Source: Azolla caroliniana (taxonomy: Eukaryota; Polypodiophyta). From it: DNA of 64,000 nucleotides. The stretch covers positions 7,006,001-7,070,000 of the forward strand of contig JBHGNT010000003.1 in assembly GCA_043228905.1 (NCBI GenBank), given 5' to 3'. Each line of letters starts with the position of its first letter. Position 1 is the stretch's first letter. Shown piece after piece: positions 9,308-20,550 of this stretch. Under the pieces are notes generated by a model, which had not been told where the DNA came from, made no database searches, and was given only the letters and a program-made list of their open reading frames with translations. The position numbers and the translations under genes were made by a program.

Positions 9308-12300
9308 CTAACCGGACTGGTTTGTCGTTACGCCCATCTGATGCCGAAGGGACCGAAAGCGGTCTGCCGAAAGACACTTGGTCATTCCATCTGCGACATT
9401 GTCGGTTGTGGATATTTTCTCTAGACCGATTTTCCCTGAAATGACGCAGTCCCGAACGAAGTGATATCGAACGTCGATATGTTTGGAGGCGTTGTGGTGA
9501 ACCGGATTTTTCGACAAGGCAACAGCACCTTGACTGTCGCTATAGACAACTGGGGCCGAGTCATGGTCGACTTGTCGAAACGTGTGCGCCAGCCGGCCGA
9601 GCCACAAAGCTTCTTTTGCAGCGTCGGACGCAGCTACATATTCTGCTTCGGTCGTTGAGGTCGCTGTGCCCTCCTGAAGTTTCGACTTCCACGAAATTGC
9701 TCCATTGCCGAATTTGAAGCAGTATCCAGTTGTTGATTTCCGACTGTCTATACAGCCGGCGAAGTCCGAGTCGGTGTAACCGACTACGCCTGTAGTTGAG
9801 TTCGGACCGAAAAGAATGTCGTGGTCTTTTGTGCCAGCCAGATATTTGAACACATGCTTGACTGCGTTCCAATGCGATCGGCCAGGATTGTGCATAAATC
9901 TGCTAACGACTCCTACGGCATGAGAAATATCAGGCCGTGTCGCGACCATCAGGTACATAAGGGAGCCGACTGCCGGTGCATACGGTACCGACTTCATATC
10001 TTCCCCCTCCGGACCGGATGTCGGGCAGTCTCGCTGAGAGAGCCGAAGATTCATGGGGAGCGGGGTTGAAGCAGATTTGGCTGATTGCATGTTGAAGCGT
10101 TCCAAGACACGTCCGATATAGTCGGTCTGAGACAAAAAAAGATGTCGTTGATCGCGATGCCGACTAATCTTCATGCCAAGTATGTGTCATGCCGGACCGA
10201 GGTCCTTCATGGCAAACTTCAACCGCAGTTGCCGAATGAGATCGGCAAGTTCGCCCGCGTGGCGTCCAGAAATTAGCATGTCGTCCACGTAAATGATGAG
10301 GAAGATGGGTGATCCATCTTGAGCTGTGTTGGTAAAAAAACAATGGTCCTCATCGCTTTTTGAGAAGCCGATCGATTGGATGAAGTCGTCGAACTTCTTG
10401 TACCATTGTCGCGGTGCCTGTTTGAGGCCGTATAGACTATTCCTGAGTCGGCAGACTAGATGTTCTTGGCCAGTTACCACGAAGCCTTTTGGCTGCTCCA
10501 TATAAATTTCCTCTTCAAGATCACCATGGAGGAATGCTGTTTTGACATCTAGCTGAATCAGCTCCAAGTTGTCGGCTGCCACTACGCCGAGTAGAAAACG
10601 AAGGGTTGTCATTTTCACCACTGGTGAAAAAATCTCGTCGAAGTCGACGCCATATTCTTGTCGGAAGCCCTTCGCAACTAATCTGGCCTTGTACTTTGGG
10701 GTGGTCGAATCAGACGTCTCTTTTAGTCGATAAACCCACTTGCAAGGAAGAGCACGTCGGTTCCTAGGTAATTCGACCAGATCCCAAGTCTTGTTTGCCC
10801 GAATGGAGTGCATTTCCGACTCCATCGCCAGATGCCAGGTGGCGGAATCGACAGATGTCGATGCTTCTTCGTAAGACGTCGGTTCGCCGGCGTCGGTGAA
10901 GAAAATTCCAGGAGAATACCTCTCCGGAGGTTGCGACAGTCTCTCGGATCGTCGAGGTATGATTGGACTGGTCGCATCGGGTATCGAGGTCGGATGGTCC
11001 GAAAGCTGCTGTGCCGAGTCAGAGTTGTCCGAATCGGTAGTGTAAGGTTCAGCTACCCGTGAAGCTGACCGTGTGTTAAGAGCGGGGCCTTCTTGAAGGG
11101 TCGGCACATCGGAAAATGTGACCCTTCGGACTTCGATCGGTGTTTTGACTGATGGATTCATAGCCGACTCGTTGAACACAACGTCCGAACTTCGGACGAT
11201 TTGTCTGCGTTCGGGATCCCAGAGTCGGTATCCCATTTCGCCGTCGGATCCATATCCAAGGAAAATGCATTTCCTGGACCGAGGTGCAAGTTTTCGGCGA
11301 TCATCTTTCGGAATAAGGGCGTACGCCTCGCATCCGAAGATCCTCAGCTTGTCGTAATTCGGCTTACTGCCGATCCATAGTTCCGGAGGAATTTGAAGTC
11401 CTAGAGGTCTGCTTGGCGACATATTGATTATGTGTACTGCCGTGAGTAGAGCCTCTGCCCAGAAGCCATCTGACAGTCCGGAGTGTTGGAGCATGGAAAC
11501 TATCCGTTCTTGGATTGTCCGATTCATGCGTTCGGCAATCCCGTTTTGCTCCGGACTGTGTGGTGCCGTAAATTCACGTCGGATGCCGCGTTGTCGGCAG
11601 AATTTGACGAATTCTTCTGATTTGAACTCTCCCCCATTGTCGGTCCGAAAGCATTTCAGTTTTCGGTCGGTTTGATTTTCTACCATAGCGAGCCAATCGG
11701 AGAAGATCGAGAAGACACGATCTTTGGTGCGAATTGGATAAGCCCACACCTTTCGAGTCGAATCGTCAATAAAACTGACGAAGTAAGAGGCACCGCCGAG
11801 AGACTGATGCGGCATTGGGCCACAGACGTCCGAGTGGACCAAATCGAGAGGTCTCGTTTCTCTTGGTGCTGATGTCGGGTGTGATGCGGCTGCTTGTTTG
11901 CCATACTGGCAATGCTCGCAGAATTGATGGTCGAAGAAGGAGAGTTTAGGGATGTATCCGGCTCTAGATAGATGCGTAATGCCGGCCTTGCTGAGGTGTC
12001 CTAATCTTCTGTGCCATAGTGATGACACAGGAATATCCACCAAAAACAGGTTACCCTCTCTGAGCGTAACATGTAACGGATACAGTGAGTGTATCTTGGG
12101 TCCTCTAGCAAGCAGGAGGTTCCCCCTGTGGAGTGTCCACCCTCCCGAAGAAAAACCGGCACGAATGCCGTCTTCATCTAGTTGTCCGACTGAGATCAAT
12201 GGCCTTGAGAGCTCGGGTACATGTCGGACATTGTGAAGTACAAGTGTAGAGCCACCTGCAAGGTTGAGCTCTACTGTGCCGATTCCAATGATGTCACAGT

Positions 12301-13333
12301 GTTGCGAGTTACCGACTCGAACTGAGTCGGAGTGACGGATCGTATATTGCCGAAATTGGGATCGATGAGGAGTCACGTGAAATGACGCGCCCGAATCTAA
12401 GAGCCATGTGCTCGATTCTTCAGTCGTGAGCAGAACTTCTGATCCGACTGGATTTTCGATTGATAGTATATTCGGGTCGTTTGGTAGCACATCAGCTAAG
12501 AAGCTGACGTAATTGATCTCCTCATGCCGGCCACTCTTCTTGTCTGATCTCTGAGACTTGTCGTTCTTGTTCTTGAGTGCGCGGCAGTCGGCTTTGATGT
12601 GTCCGGGTTTCTTGCAATAGTTGCAGATTCGATTATCCCGTGACTGGCTCCGTCTTCGCTGATTGTTCGGCGGCCGTGAGGAATCTCTTCCTCGTATGTT
12701 CGATCGGTCTGTCGAACCTTGTACTACGTAAGCGTCGTCTGTTGAGTCTTTGGCGAAAGACTTTCTCCGAGCTGCTTCGGTCAGGATTGCGCTCGTGACT
12801 TCGGAGTATTTAACAGCCGTGGTTGACGCGTTGCACACGGTTGTGACGAAAGTTTCCCATGATGAGGGAAGGCTGCTCATGAGTATCATTGCTCTGAGTT
12901 CATCCTCGATTGCCGTCCCCTGTGACGAGATTTGGGAGCTTATGCTTTCGTACTCATTGAGGTATGCTTGAACCGAATCGGATTCTTTCATCCGCAAGTT
13001 GTAGAGGCGCCGGATCAGAAACATCTTCGTTGCAGCGACCTTCTTTTCGTAGGTGTCCGACAGTGTTTTCCACAGTTCGAATGCTGTCGTACACGATTGC
13101 ACCGTAAAGTATACCGATTCCGATAGGTGCATCCGAATCGTGGCGCGGACGATTCTGTCCAGCTTCTGCCACTCAATTGGTTTGTATCCTTCTGGAGGTT
13201 CTTCATTTTCGATGGGATCGATTTGCCCCTTGACTATGAGATAGTCCTGCATTTGCTCCTTCCAGAAGTTGAAGTTCGATCCATCGAACTTTCGTAGACT
13301 CATTTCTGACGAGCCGGATGTTGATGCCATCAA
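9308..13333 (-). CDS. Copia C Gag-Pol polyprotein with one in-frame TGA
   Basis: One frame of 1,341 codons, ATG at 13,333 and stop at 9308, is broken only by TGA at 10,187-10,189. Domains run in Ty1/copia order. Gag comes first (LRKFDGSNFNFWKEQMQDYL). A CCHC knuckle CNYCKKPGHIKADC lies at about residue 235, and the protease WLLDSGASFHVT at about 310. GAG-pre-integrase (SLWHRRLGHLSKAGITHL) precedes the integrase with FRTDNGGEF and HSPEQNGIAERMNRT. RT carries PCKWVYRLKETSD and YVDDML, and RNase H carries YTDSDFAGCIDSRKSTTGY. The stop replaces the residue after KDLGPA, between RT and RNase H. The codon is most simply CGA changed to TGA, a CpG-type transition. Products would be a 1,048-residue Gag-PR-IN-RT protein and a 288-codon remainder from the next ATG. 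Only this codon separates it from an intact polyprotein. Confidence 0.93.
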
Positions 13334-14020
13334 ATTTGGTTTCGGTTGACGAAGCTCGGTTCGGAGTTGACTACGAACCTTGTTGGAGTGCAGCCGGTTG
13401 GCTCACCCGATATCGTTCTAGTCGGATTTGAACCCGAGTCGGTTCGGCTTCGGATATATGTATTGTTGAACTTGCTCGAATTGACTCCGGTAACTTGAGG
13501 GACAGAACCGACTGGTCTTCCCGAATGTTGCCGAGTTGGAGTGAGCCCGGTTCGCTTCCGAATATATATGCCAAATACCGATTATTGAATCCGATTGTTT
13601 GGACCGATTCTGCTTCGGGTGACTGCAGCGACGAGAGAGACGGATCCAACTGATCCTCTCGAATGTCGATCAGCCGGATGAAGCACGAATTGGGGTTGTT
13701 GTCTTGAGACCGATCTGCACCGAGTGGTTACAATGAGCGGCGAGCAGCGTTTGATGACCTCTTCGGATGCCGTTTAACCAAGTGGAGCACGATCGTGTCA
13801 ATGTTGCACAAGGGGATTTCACCTCGAGCGGTTACGATCACAAGAAACAGAGTACAACCGGCTGGCTTACTCCAAGCGAAGATGATCTAACGCGATCAGA
13901 TGCAAGCCTCGTTTTTTTTTTTTCTTCTTCTTCTCTCTTCTTCGAATGACGCAGGAAACCGAATGCTGTGCAGGCTGAGACGACGTCCGACAGCGGATTG
14001 AAGGACCGAATACTGTGCGG
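13334..14020 (-). other. 5' untranslated leader of copia C
   Basis: About 690 bp between the primer-binding site and the polyprotein ATG. On the minus strand it has short ATG-started frames but nothing with recognised domains. Its length is within the usual range for leader or packaging regions of LTR retrotransposons. Confidence 0.6.
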
Positions 14021-14034
14021 GCTCTGATACCAGA

Positions 14035-14122
14035 TGTTGGAGACAAGGTCGTCTATGCGGAAGATCAAGAAGCATTCGATTCTGTTCTGTACCTGCGTAT
14101 GACAGTTTCTAGGTCGTTGCAC

Positions 14123-14165
<43 letters not shown>

Positions 14166-14351
14166 CACAAAACGACTCTTTTTATTCCATAAAGCAATAA
14201 TACAACCCAACCTTACAAAAAGGTTACAAGGTCACTATATATAGTGACAGACTTAGGGCATCTACCATTTATGCTAATTACACAAATGGCCCAAACTTGA
14301 TCTATACAAAGGGATAGTGTGAATACGTCCATTATACACTTGTATTCGACA
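14035..14351 (-). mobile_element. 5' LTR of copia element C
   Basis: A 317-bp LTR with TGTCGAATAC at its 5' (minus-strand) end and CTCCAACA at its 3' end. It holds a (GA)n run at about 14,125-14,164. The target duplication GTGTC (14,352-14,356) abuts it. The primer-binding site TGGTATCAGAGC (complement 14,021-14,032) is two bases inside. Confidence 0.95.
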
Positions 14352-14356
14352 GTGTC

Positions 14357-15740
14357 GTGGAATCTCAAACCAATTCCGGTACCGAGAGCTCACATCCCGG
14401 AGCTGATGGAGCTGTTGAGGCAGAAAATCGATATGGGCATCCTCGAACCGTCGAGCGCCCCGTACTTGAACCGGTGGTTTACCGTACCGAAGAAGAACGG
14501 GACGTTGCGCTTCATTCAAGACCTGCAACCGGTCAACAGAGTGACCATTCGGAACGCAGGAATCGGACCAACGATAGACGAGTTCGCGGAGGCCTTTGCT
14601 GGAAGGTCGATCTACTCGGTCGGTGATCTGTACTCGAGGTACGATCAGTTCCAACTAGCCGTAGAGAGCAGAGACATCACGACGATGCGGACTCCTCTCG
14701 GCCTAGTGCGGATGTGTACCCTGCCACAAGGAGGGACGAACTCGGTGGCCCACATGGTGAATGCGATGAACAACGTGCTGAGGGATTGTATCTCGGACAT
14801 CACCATGCCATTCTTGGACGACATCCCGATCAAGGGATGTCCGGTGGAGGAAAAGGACGAAACGATCGGACCGGACGGATGCCGAAGATTCGTGGCGACT
14901 CACATTGACGACTGCGAGAGGGTGCTGCAGAGGCTAGAGGACGCGAGGCTCACCTTCTCCGGGGAGAAATCGGCCTTCGGGCAATCAGAGATCATGGTCG
15001 TCGGACATCTATGCGGACCGTATGGCCGGAAACCGTCTCCGGCTAAGGTGGAAGCCATCTCCGCAATGAAGCCCGATTGTAACTCGGTCACGGAGGTACG
15101 GAGGTTCTTGGGAGCATGCGCGTTCTACTACATATGGATCCCGCATTATGCCCATGTTGCCGAGCCGCTATACGGGTTGCTGAAAAAGGGGCGAAAATTC
15201 GAGTGGCGAGTCGAGCATACGGAGTCAGTCCGAAAGATGAAGGAGGCTCTTGCTGCAGCTCCGGCGCTCCGGAAGGCTGTCTACGAGAAAGGCACCCCCA
15301 TCTACATAACGGTAGATACAAGTCCGACCGGGATCGGATGGGTCGTCAACCAAGAAGATGAGGACGGTATTCGGTTCCCAATCCGGTTCGGCGCGAAGGT
15401 CCTCAGCGAGCGACAGCGAGGATACGCCCAGGTTAAACGCGAACTTTGGGGTATCGTTTCGGCGGTAAAGGCCGATAAAGACTATCTGATCGGGACAGAG
15501 GTGATTATCGAGACGGACTGCCTGCCGATTCTCGGCATGGTTTCCGGATGCGCAACCCCAGACCTAGCAATGCTCAGGTGGATAGCGTACATAAAGTCCC
15601 TGGATCCGGAAATACGACACATTTCCGGGAAAGACAATGCCATGGCCGACATGCTTTCGAGGGCGCGATTCGACGACGAGGGCGCATGGTTTCGGAGGAC
15701 GAGGAAGTCGGCGTGGACTTCTTCGAGGTGGCTTACGTAA
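14357..15740 (+). pseudogene. Gypsy element B reverse transcriptase and RNase H
   Basis: Continuation of the pol frame interrupted by copia C. RT motifs include IPELMELLRQKIDMGILEP, RWFTVPKKNGTLRFIQDL, PLGLVRMCTLPQGGTNSVAH and the catalytic FLDD in ITMPFLDDIPIKG. The connection domain has VRRFLGACAFYYIWIPHYAH. RNase H has YITVDTSPTGIGWVVNQED, IIETDCLPILGMV and ISGKDNAMADMLSRARFDD. Domain order (protease, RT, RNase H, integrase) is that of Ty3/gypsy. The frame ends in TAA at 15,738-15,740 after a frameshift near 15,690-15,700; the integrase frame takes over from there. The RT is intact in frame. Confidence 0.92.
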
Positions 15741-17224
15741 CAACCGAGGGGGGGAGCACTCCGGCGTTTAACGATTTTGACGAGAGCAAGTACGATGGGG
15801 AGTGGCTGCAGATTGGAAGATTCTTAAGGACGATGACGCTAGGCGCGTCATGGACAAGGGACGAGGCCAACCGGATCCGGAAGAAAGCGTACCGATTCTT
15901 ACTCCGGGACGGATACTTGTGGAAGCACCCGAAGAAGAGAAACGGCATCCCGCTCCGAGTAGTGGCGATGAAGGAGGAACATGAGGAGTTGCTGAAGGCC
16001 TACTACGACAGCCCCTGGGCTGGACACCGTGGGACGTGGGCCACGTTCGAGAAACTAAAGGGGAAGTACTGGTGGCCGGGGCTGTACTAGGACGTGCATC
16101 GGTTCGTGACAACTTGTGAGAGCTGTCAGATGCACTCCATAGTCCGACATCGGGACGAGCTTCACCCTACTTACCCTCCGGCCATCCATTTCAAATGCAT
16201 GGTAGATTTGGTGATGATGCCGATGGGCGTAGGGCAGATGCGATATCTGGTGCTGGCCCGGGAGGACCTAACGAACCAGGTGGAAGGTCGAGCCCTGCAG
16301 AACAAAACGACCGCGGTCGTGTGTCGGTTCCTGATCGAGGACGTGATATGCCGATACGGGTGCGTCGAGAAGATCGTGGCTGACCGCGGGGAGTTGGACG
16401 CCGAAGAGGCCGAGGAGCTGTTCGACCAGTTAGGGGTCAAGCTCACGCTCAACACAACGTACAATCCGGAGGCGAACGGGAAGGTGGAGCGCGGACACGG
16501 ATCAATCGTCAAAGCGCTAGTCCGGGCGTGCGAAGGCCAGGTCGGGAACTGGCCACGACTGTTACCCTATGCCTTGTGGGCGGACCGGACAATGCACAAT
16601 TCGGTAACCGGGTTCATGCCGTCAGAGCTCATGTTCAGACAGAAGCCGATCATGCCGATGGAACGGACGATCTCCTCTTGGGCGACAGTAGACTGGAGAG
16701 ACGAGATGGGTCGGGAAGAACTGCTAGCGGCGCGTATACGGCAGCTCGAGCGGAGGCCAGAGGACATGGAACGAGCGGCGGAGAGACTTCGGACGGCGAG
16801 GATGAAGAACAAAGCCCAGTTCGACCGAACGCACCGGCTCCGACCAAAGAAAATCGAGGAAGGCGACTGGGTGCTAGTCTACGACAGCAGCCTCGACAAC
16901 CAGCACCGAGCAACACGGAAGTTTGCGACGCGGTGGTTCGGGCCTTACGTGGTAACAAGCGCCAACGACAACGGGACGTATCACCTGGCGGAACTCGACG
17001 GTACGAGGATGGCGATACCGGTAGCAGGGAAGCGGATCAAAGCGTTCAAGAAGCGCCACGACGGCGAACCGGATCTAAGAGGCCTGGACAGCGACAACGA
17101 ACAGTCCGAAGCGGAGGACGAACCGATGGACGAAGAACCGGAACCCAGACCGGTTTTCTCCAACCAGAACCCAATTTTGGCGCATACCGGTGGATGCGCG
17201 GTTAGGTGGGGGCGGATGTCGTGA
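15690..17224 (+). pseudogene. Gypsy element B integrase, shifted frame with one internal TAG
   Basis: In a different frame from RT, the sequence encodes the integrase N-terminal zinc-binding region (SPWAGHRGTWATFEKLKGKY with the later CESCQ). An in-frame TAG follows at 16,088-16,090, and then the catalytic core (MVDLVMMPMGV, IVADRGELDAEEAEELF, NTTYNPEANGKVERGHGSI) containing the D, D and E positions. The C-terminal region (HRLRPKKIEEGDWVLVYDS, FGPYVVTSANDNGTYHL) follows and ends in an acidic tail. No chromodomain was recognised. With the frameshift and the stop, this copy cannot make a full polyprotein. The polypurine tract (17,204-17,216) overlaps the very end of the frame. Confidence 0.88.
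17204..17216 (+). promoter_or_regulatory. Polypurine tract of gypsy element B
   Basis: AGGTGGGGGCGGA directly before the LTR start TGTCGTGAAG, identical to the tract of element A. Confidence 0.85.
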
Positions 17225-17902
17225 AGAAAACCGTCCCTTAGCGCAATCGGTGCATAACGCGCGTGAACCGGCTCTTCACGCGTGCGCGCCCTTAATGTAT
17301 ATAATAGGGAATTAGGTACATAGGTATATCCTGGGTAGTTAGATTCGGTAGGTAGGAAGTAAATGAGGGAGACGGCTCCCTTCTTGACGCTATAAAGGAG
17401 AGGGAGACGGCTCCCTTCTTGACGCTATAAAGGAGAGGGAGACGCAGAGAGAAGCGATCGCGCATTGAGGAGGACGAAGTGTTGTCGGACCGGAACCGAA
17501 CGCTTCTCCTCTGTTTGTTCTCTATTGCTCTTCTCTGCAGGTTTTCGGGAGGCTCGCGCTGCTTCGAGGAACGCCCGTGTGCTTCCGGCAGCACCTCCAT
17601 CATATCCCCTTTCGTGCGCAGACGAGCAGGCATCGGCATTTGTTCGCCGGCCTGTTCAGTTGTAACCGCTCGCGTGCTCTGTTGTTTTTTTTGTGTCACT
17701 TGTTAATATACAAACATTCGTGTCTCTCTGTCTCTGTGTCCATTCGTGTCTTCTGCGTTGACGGGCCGTGTCCCTGTGTTTCTTTGCTCATACGTAACCG
17801 GTCGTCTCTCTCTTTCTCTTTCCCCTCCTATCACCTGCTCTTCGGTTCAAGACCCCGGTGGTCCCGCCTCGTTTCTCCACGCACGCGCGTAGTAACACGA
17901 CA
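17217..17902 (+). mobile_element. 3' LTR of gypsy element B
   Basis: It begins TGTCGTGAAG and ends AACACGACA. Ends and a CCGTGG/CCGGTGGTCCCGCC region near the 3' end resemble the LTR of element A, but the middle is different, so A and B are related but distinct families. It contains a 35-bp tandem duplication at 17,365-17,434, each unit carrying CTATAAAGG, a likely TATA box. The bases after 17,902 belong to a copia RT frame on the minus strand. Confidence 0.88.
17365..17434 (+). repeat. 35-bp tandem duplication with a TATA-like box in each unit
   Basis: Units 17,365-17,399 and 17,400-17,434 both read GAGGGAGACGGCTCCC then TTCTTGACGCTATAAAGGA; a partial third starts at 17,435. Each unit carries CTATAAAGG. 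Confidence 0.9.
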
Positions 17903-19701
17903 ACGTATTTCTCTTGTGACAACCACAACACTTTCTTAGTTCTATCTCAAACTATGTGCATCCCTAAGATCTGCTTTGCCGGTCCAAGATCTTTCATGGC
18001 AAACGACTTGCCTAGTGCTTTCTTCAAGTTCACGATCTTCTTCGTGTCTTGTCCGACTATCAACATGTCATCCACATATAACAAGGGAATTAAGAAGTCT
18101 CCTTCATCGTACCTTTTGACGAACACACAGTGATCAACCTATGTTTTCTGGAACCTATGTTCCACCATAAAGGACTCGAACTTCTTGTATCATTGGCGTG
18201 GAGCTTGTTTCAACCCATACAAGCTTTTCTTCAGTCAACACACCAGGTTCTCTTTCTCTTTCTCCACAAAGCCTTCAGGCTGCTGCATGTAGATCTCTTC
18301 ATCCAGCTCCCTGTGCAAGAATGTTGTCTTGACATGCAACTGTTTGATCTCCAGATCCATGCTCACAGCAATGCTCAGAACAATTTGGATGGATGTCATC
18401 TTCACGACTGGTGCGAATATTTCGTCGAAGTCGACACCCTTCTTCTATTAGAACCCCTTCAACACAATGCAGACTTTATATCTGGGTGCAATGTCTACTT
18501 CTCCATTCTTCACCTTATAGACCCACTTATTTCTAAGTGCTCTTTTACCTTTTTGTAGCTCTACCAGGTCATAGGTGTAGTTGTCATGCAAGGAGTCCAT
18601 CTCGTATTGCATTGCACTCTGCCATTTCTCCTTATGCTTCTTGTCGGCAATGGCTTCTTCATAGCACTTAGGTTCACCTTCATCAGTCAAGAGGATGTAT
18701 TGATTGGCATATGTCGTCAATGCTCTTCTTTCTCTAAGTGGGTATCTCCTTCCACTCGTTGTCGGCTCCAGTTTGGATGTCTCTGTTGACTCTACACTTG
18801 GTTCAGGTTCATATGTGTCGATCGATCGTTGGGGTTTAGTCGATTCCCACTCGTAGTCCTCGATCGACTTTAATAGGTCCACTGACTCCGACTCATTTGT
18901 ATTTATCGGTTGCTCCAAGTCCACCGACTCGGATTCGGCTGTGCCAACTGGCTGTCTTAGAACAACCGCCTGTGTCAATTCACGTGACCTTAAGTCGGCA
19001 GTAGTAGGGGTTGACTAGGAAGTCGATTCAGACTTTTGTTGCTTCCAGTCCTCTATTTTCTTGTCTTCCAAGAAAACTACATCCTGACTCCTCACTACCT
19101 TCTTGTTGACTAGGTCCCACAACCTGTAGCCGAAGTTGTCCTCAGAGTATCCCATAAATATGCATGGTTTCGACTTGTTGTCGAGCTTCAACCTTTGATC
19201 CTTAGCCACATGCATATACAGTAAGCATCCGAACACCCTCATGTGTTGGTAGGAGACATCCTTTCCTGTCCACACCCTTTGTGGGACATCACCTTTCAGT
19301 GGTACTGAGGGGGACCTATTGATCGTGTAAACAATTGTGTACATCACCTCAGCCCAATAAAATTTCAGCAGTTTAGCATGAGAGAGCATGCTCCTTATCT
19401 CGCCATGATTGTTCGATTCATCCTTTTTGCAAGCTCTTGGCACTATGTATTCGATTCGAATACCTTCGGCCTTGCAGTATTCCTCGAACTGCCCTTTATA
19501 TTCGTCACCATTGTTGATTCGCACATCCTTCAGCTTCTGACCTAACTCTCGTTCGGTTCTTGCCTGGAACTCCTTGAATATCGATAGTACTTGATCCTTC
19601 GACTTTAGTACGAAGGCCCATGTCTTCCGACTACAATCGTCAATAAACGTTATTACGAAGTATTGTCCACCTTCATGCGACGGAGCATCCACATAGCACA
19701 C
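17903..19701 (-). pseudogene. Decayed copia element E: integrase and RT
   Basis: On the minus strand an integrase frame (YFVITFIDDCSRKTWAFVL, VRINNGDEYKGQFEEYCKAE) runs from 19,701 to a TAG at 19,015-19,017. In the same frame RT follows (KWVYKVKNGEVDIAPRYK, GVDFDEIFAPVVKM, LLYVDDMLIVGQD, FAMKDLGPAKQILGMHIV). Several further in-frame stops are present, including two adjacent ones just after VLKGF near 18,450. The integrase has NNGDEY in place of DNGGEY. The frame is cut at 17,903 within LSQEKYV by the LTR of gypsy B, so B inserted into E. The rest of E would lie left of B, outside the window. Confidence 0.85.
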
Positions 19702-19935
19702 ATTGGTCCATCGGTAGGTTCTTTGTCAGCATGTCGAATCCATTTTCATCAGTATGGATCCTCACAAGGGTAAACTCTTCTTCTTCCACTTTCTCCCACA
19801 ACCAGTGATACCTTCTTTGTATATGCTTGGTTCGGGAGTGGTACGCAACATTCTTTGCTAGATGTATGGCACTCTAGTTGTCACAATGAGGTAAGAACTC
19901 CCTTTGCAGAGTGTTCATGGTCCTTTATAGGCTCT
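19702..19935 (-). pseudogene. Copia RNase H tail fused upstream of element E integrase
   Basis: Minus-strand translation gives REFLPHCDN, stop, then SAIHLAKNVAYHSRTKHIQR, RYHWLWEKVEEEEFTLVRI and HTDENGFDMLTKNLP, the end of a copia RNase H. It is followed immediately at about 19,702 by the integrase of element E. RNase H normally comes after integrase and RT, so this is a rearranged junction between two copies of the same family. Confidence 0.8.
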
Positions 19936-20550
19936 TCTAAAGACACATCTTCATTAGAAGATGACACATTTCTCCTAAAACCGAGCATTGTAAAAAGGTT
20001 TACTTGTTTTCCTTTGCCTTTCATATATTTTATGTGGGCCATATCATACCAATAATGTAGAGTACGTTGGACTAGCATAATCTATGCATTCCATTTACAA
20101 GAAGGGGAACATAGATACACAATCCATGTATTCCAAAGAGAATAAGAAGATTAAAATACCTAGGATCTATGGAAGATTACGAGGCAATAAGCAGATTAAA
20201 ATACCTAGGATATATGGAAGATTAAGCTTCCACTATGGATCTTCCAATCTATCAAAAAATAAAAAGGAAAGAGGAAGGCTCACATTAGCCTACACACAGA
20301 TGCAGACACATTTAAATGTAAAAGAAACAACGGGAACAAATCTATTCCAAACAATATTGAGGGAAAAGATCAAGGGAAAAAAAGACAGAGAAGAAATTGT
20401 GCATGAAATTCATGTTCACATTCAAAAGAAACTTTTTCCATCCTTAGTGTCATTGTTATTAGTCTTAGATCACTCCAAGAACCTATAATATCCATGGATA
20501 TGTGGAGAAGACATTACAAATAGATAGAGGACATCCTATGAAGCAAGTAT
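19936..20550. other. AT-rich intergenic sequence
   Basis: No gene is recognised. A short direct repeat (ATTAAAATACCTAGGAT followed by a TATGGAAGATTA motif) occurs at about 20,150 and 20,194. Short open frames here match nothing I recognise. Confidence 0.5.

Larger units (their letters stand above)
8802..14351 (-). mobile_element. Complete young Ty1/copia retrotransposon C inserted in gypsy B
   Basis: A 5,550-bp element with two nearly identical LTRs (8802-9114 and 14,035-14,351), an initiator-Met type primer-binding site (complement 14,021-14,032), one polyprotein frame (9308-13,333) and a polypurine tract. The 5-bp duplication GTGTC flanks it at 8797-8801 and 14,352-14,356. Removing the element and one duplication would leave the pol frame of gypsy B continuous, which shows the exact insertion point. 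LTR near-identity indicates very recent insertion. A single internal TGA codon is the only lesion I see. Confidence 0.95.

Noticed and set aside
19881-20078. Minus-strand 65-codon frame near the copia E junction
   Set aside because: Overlaps the RNase H remnant in another frame and matches nothing I recognise.
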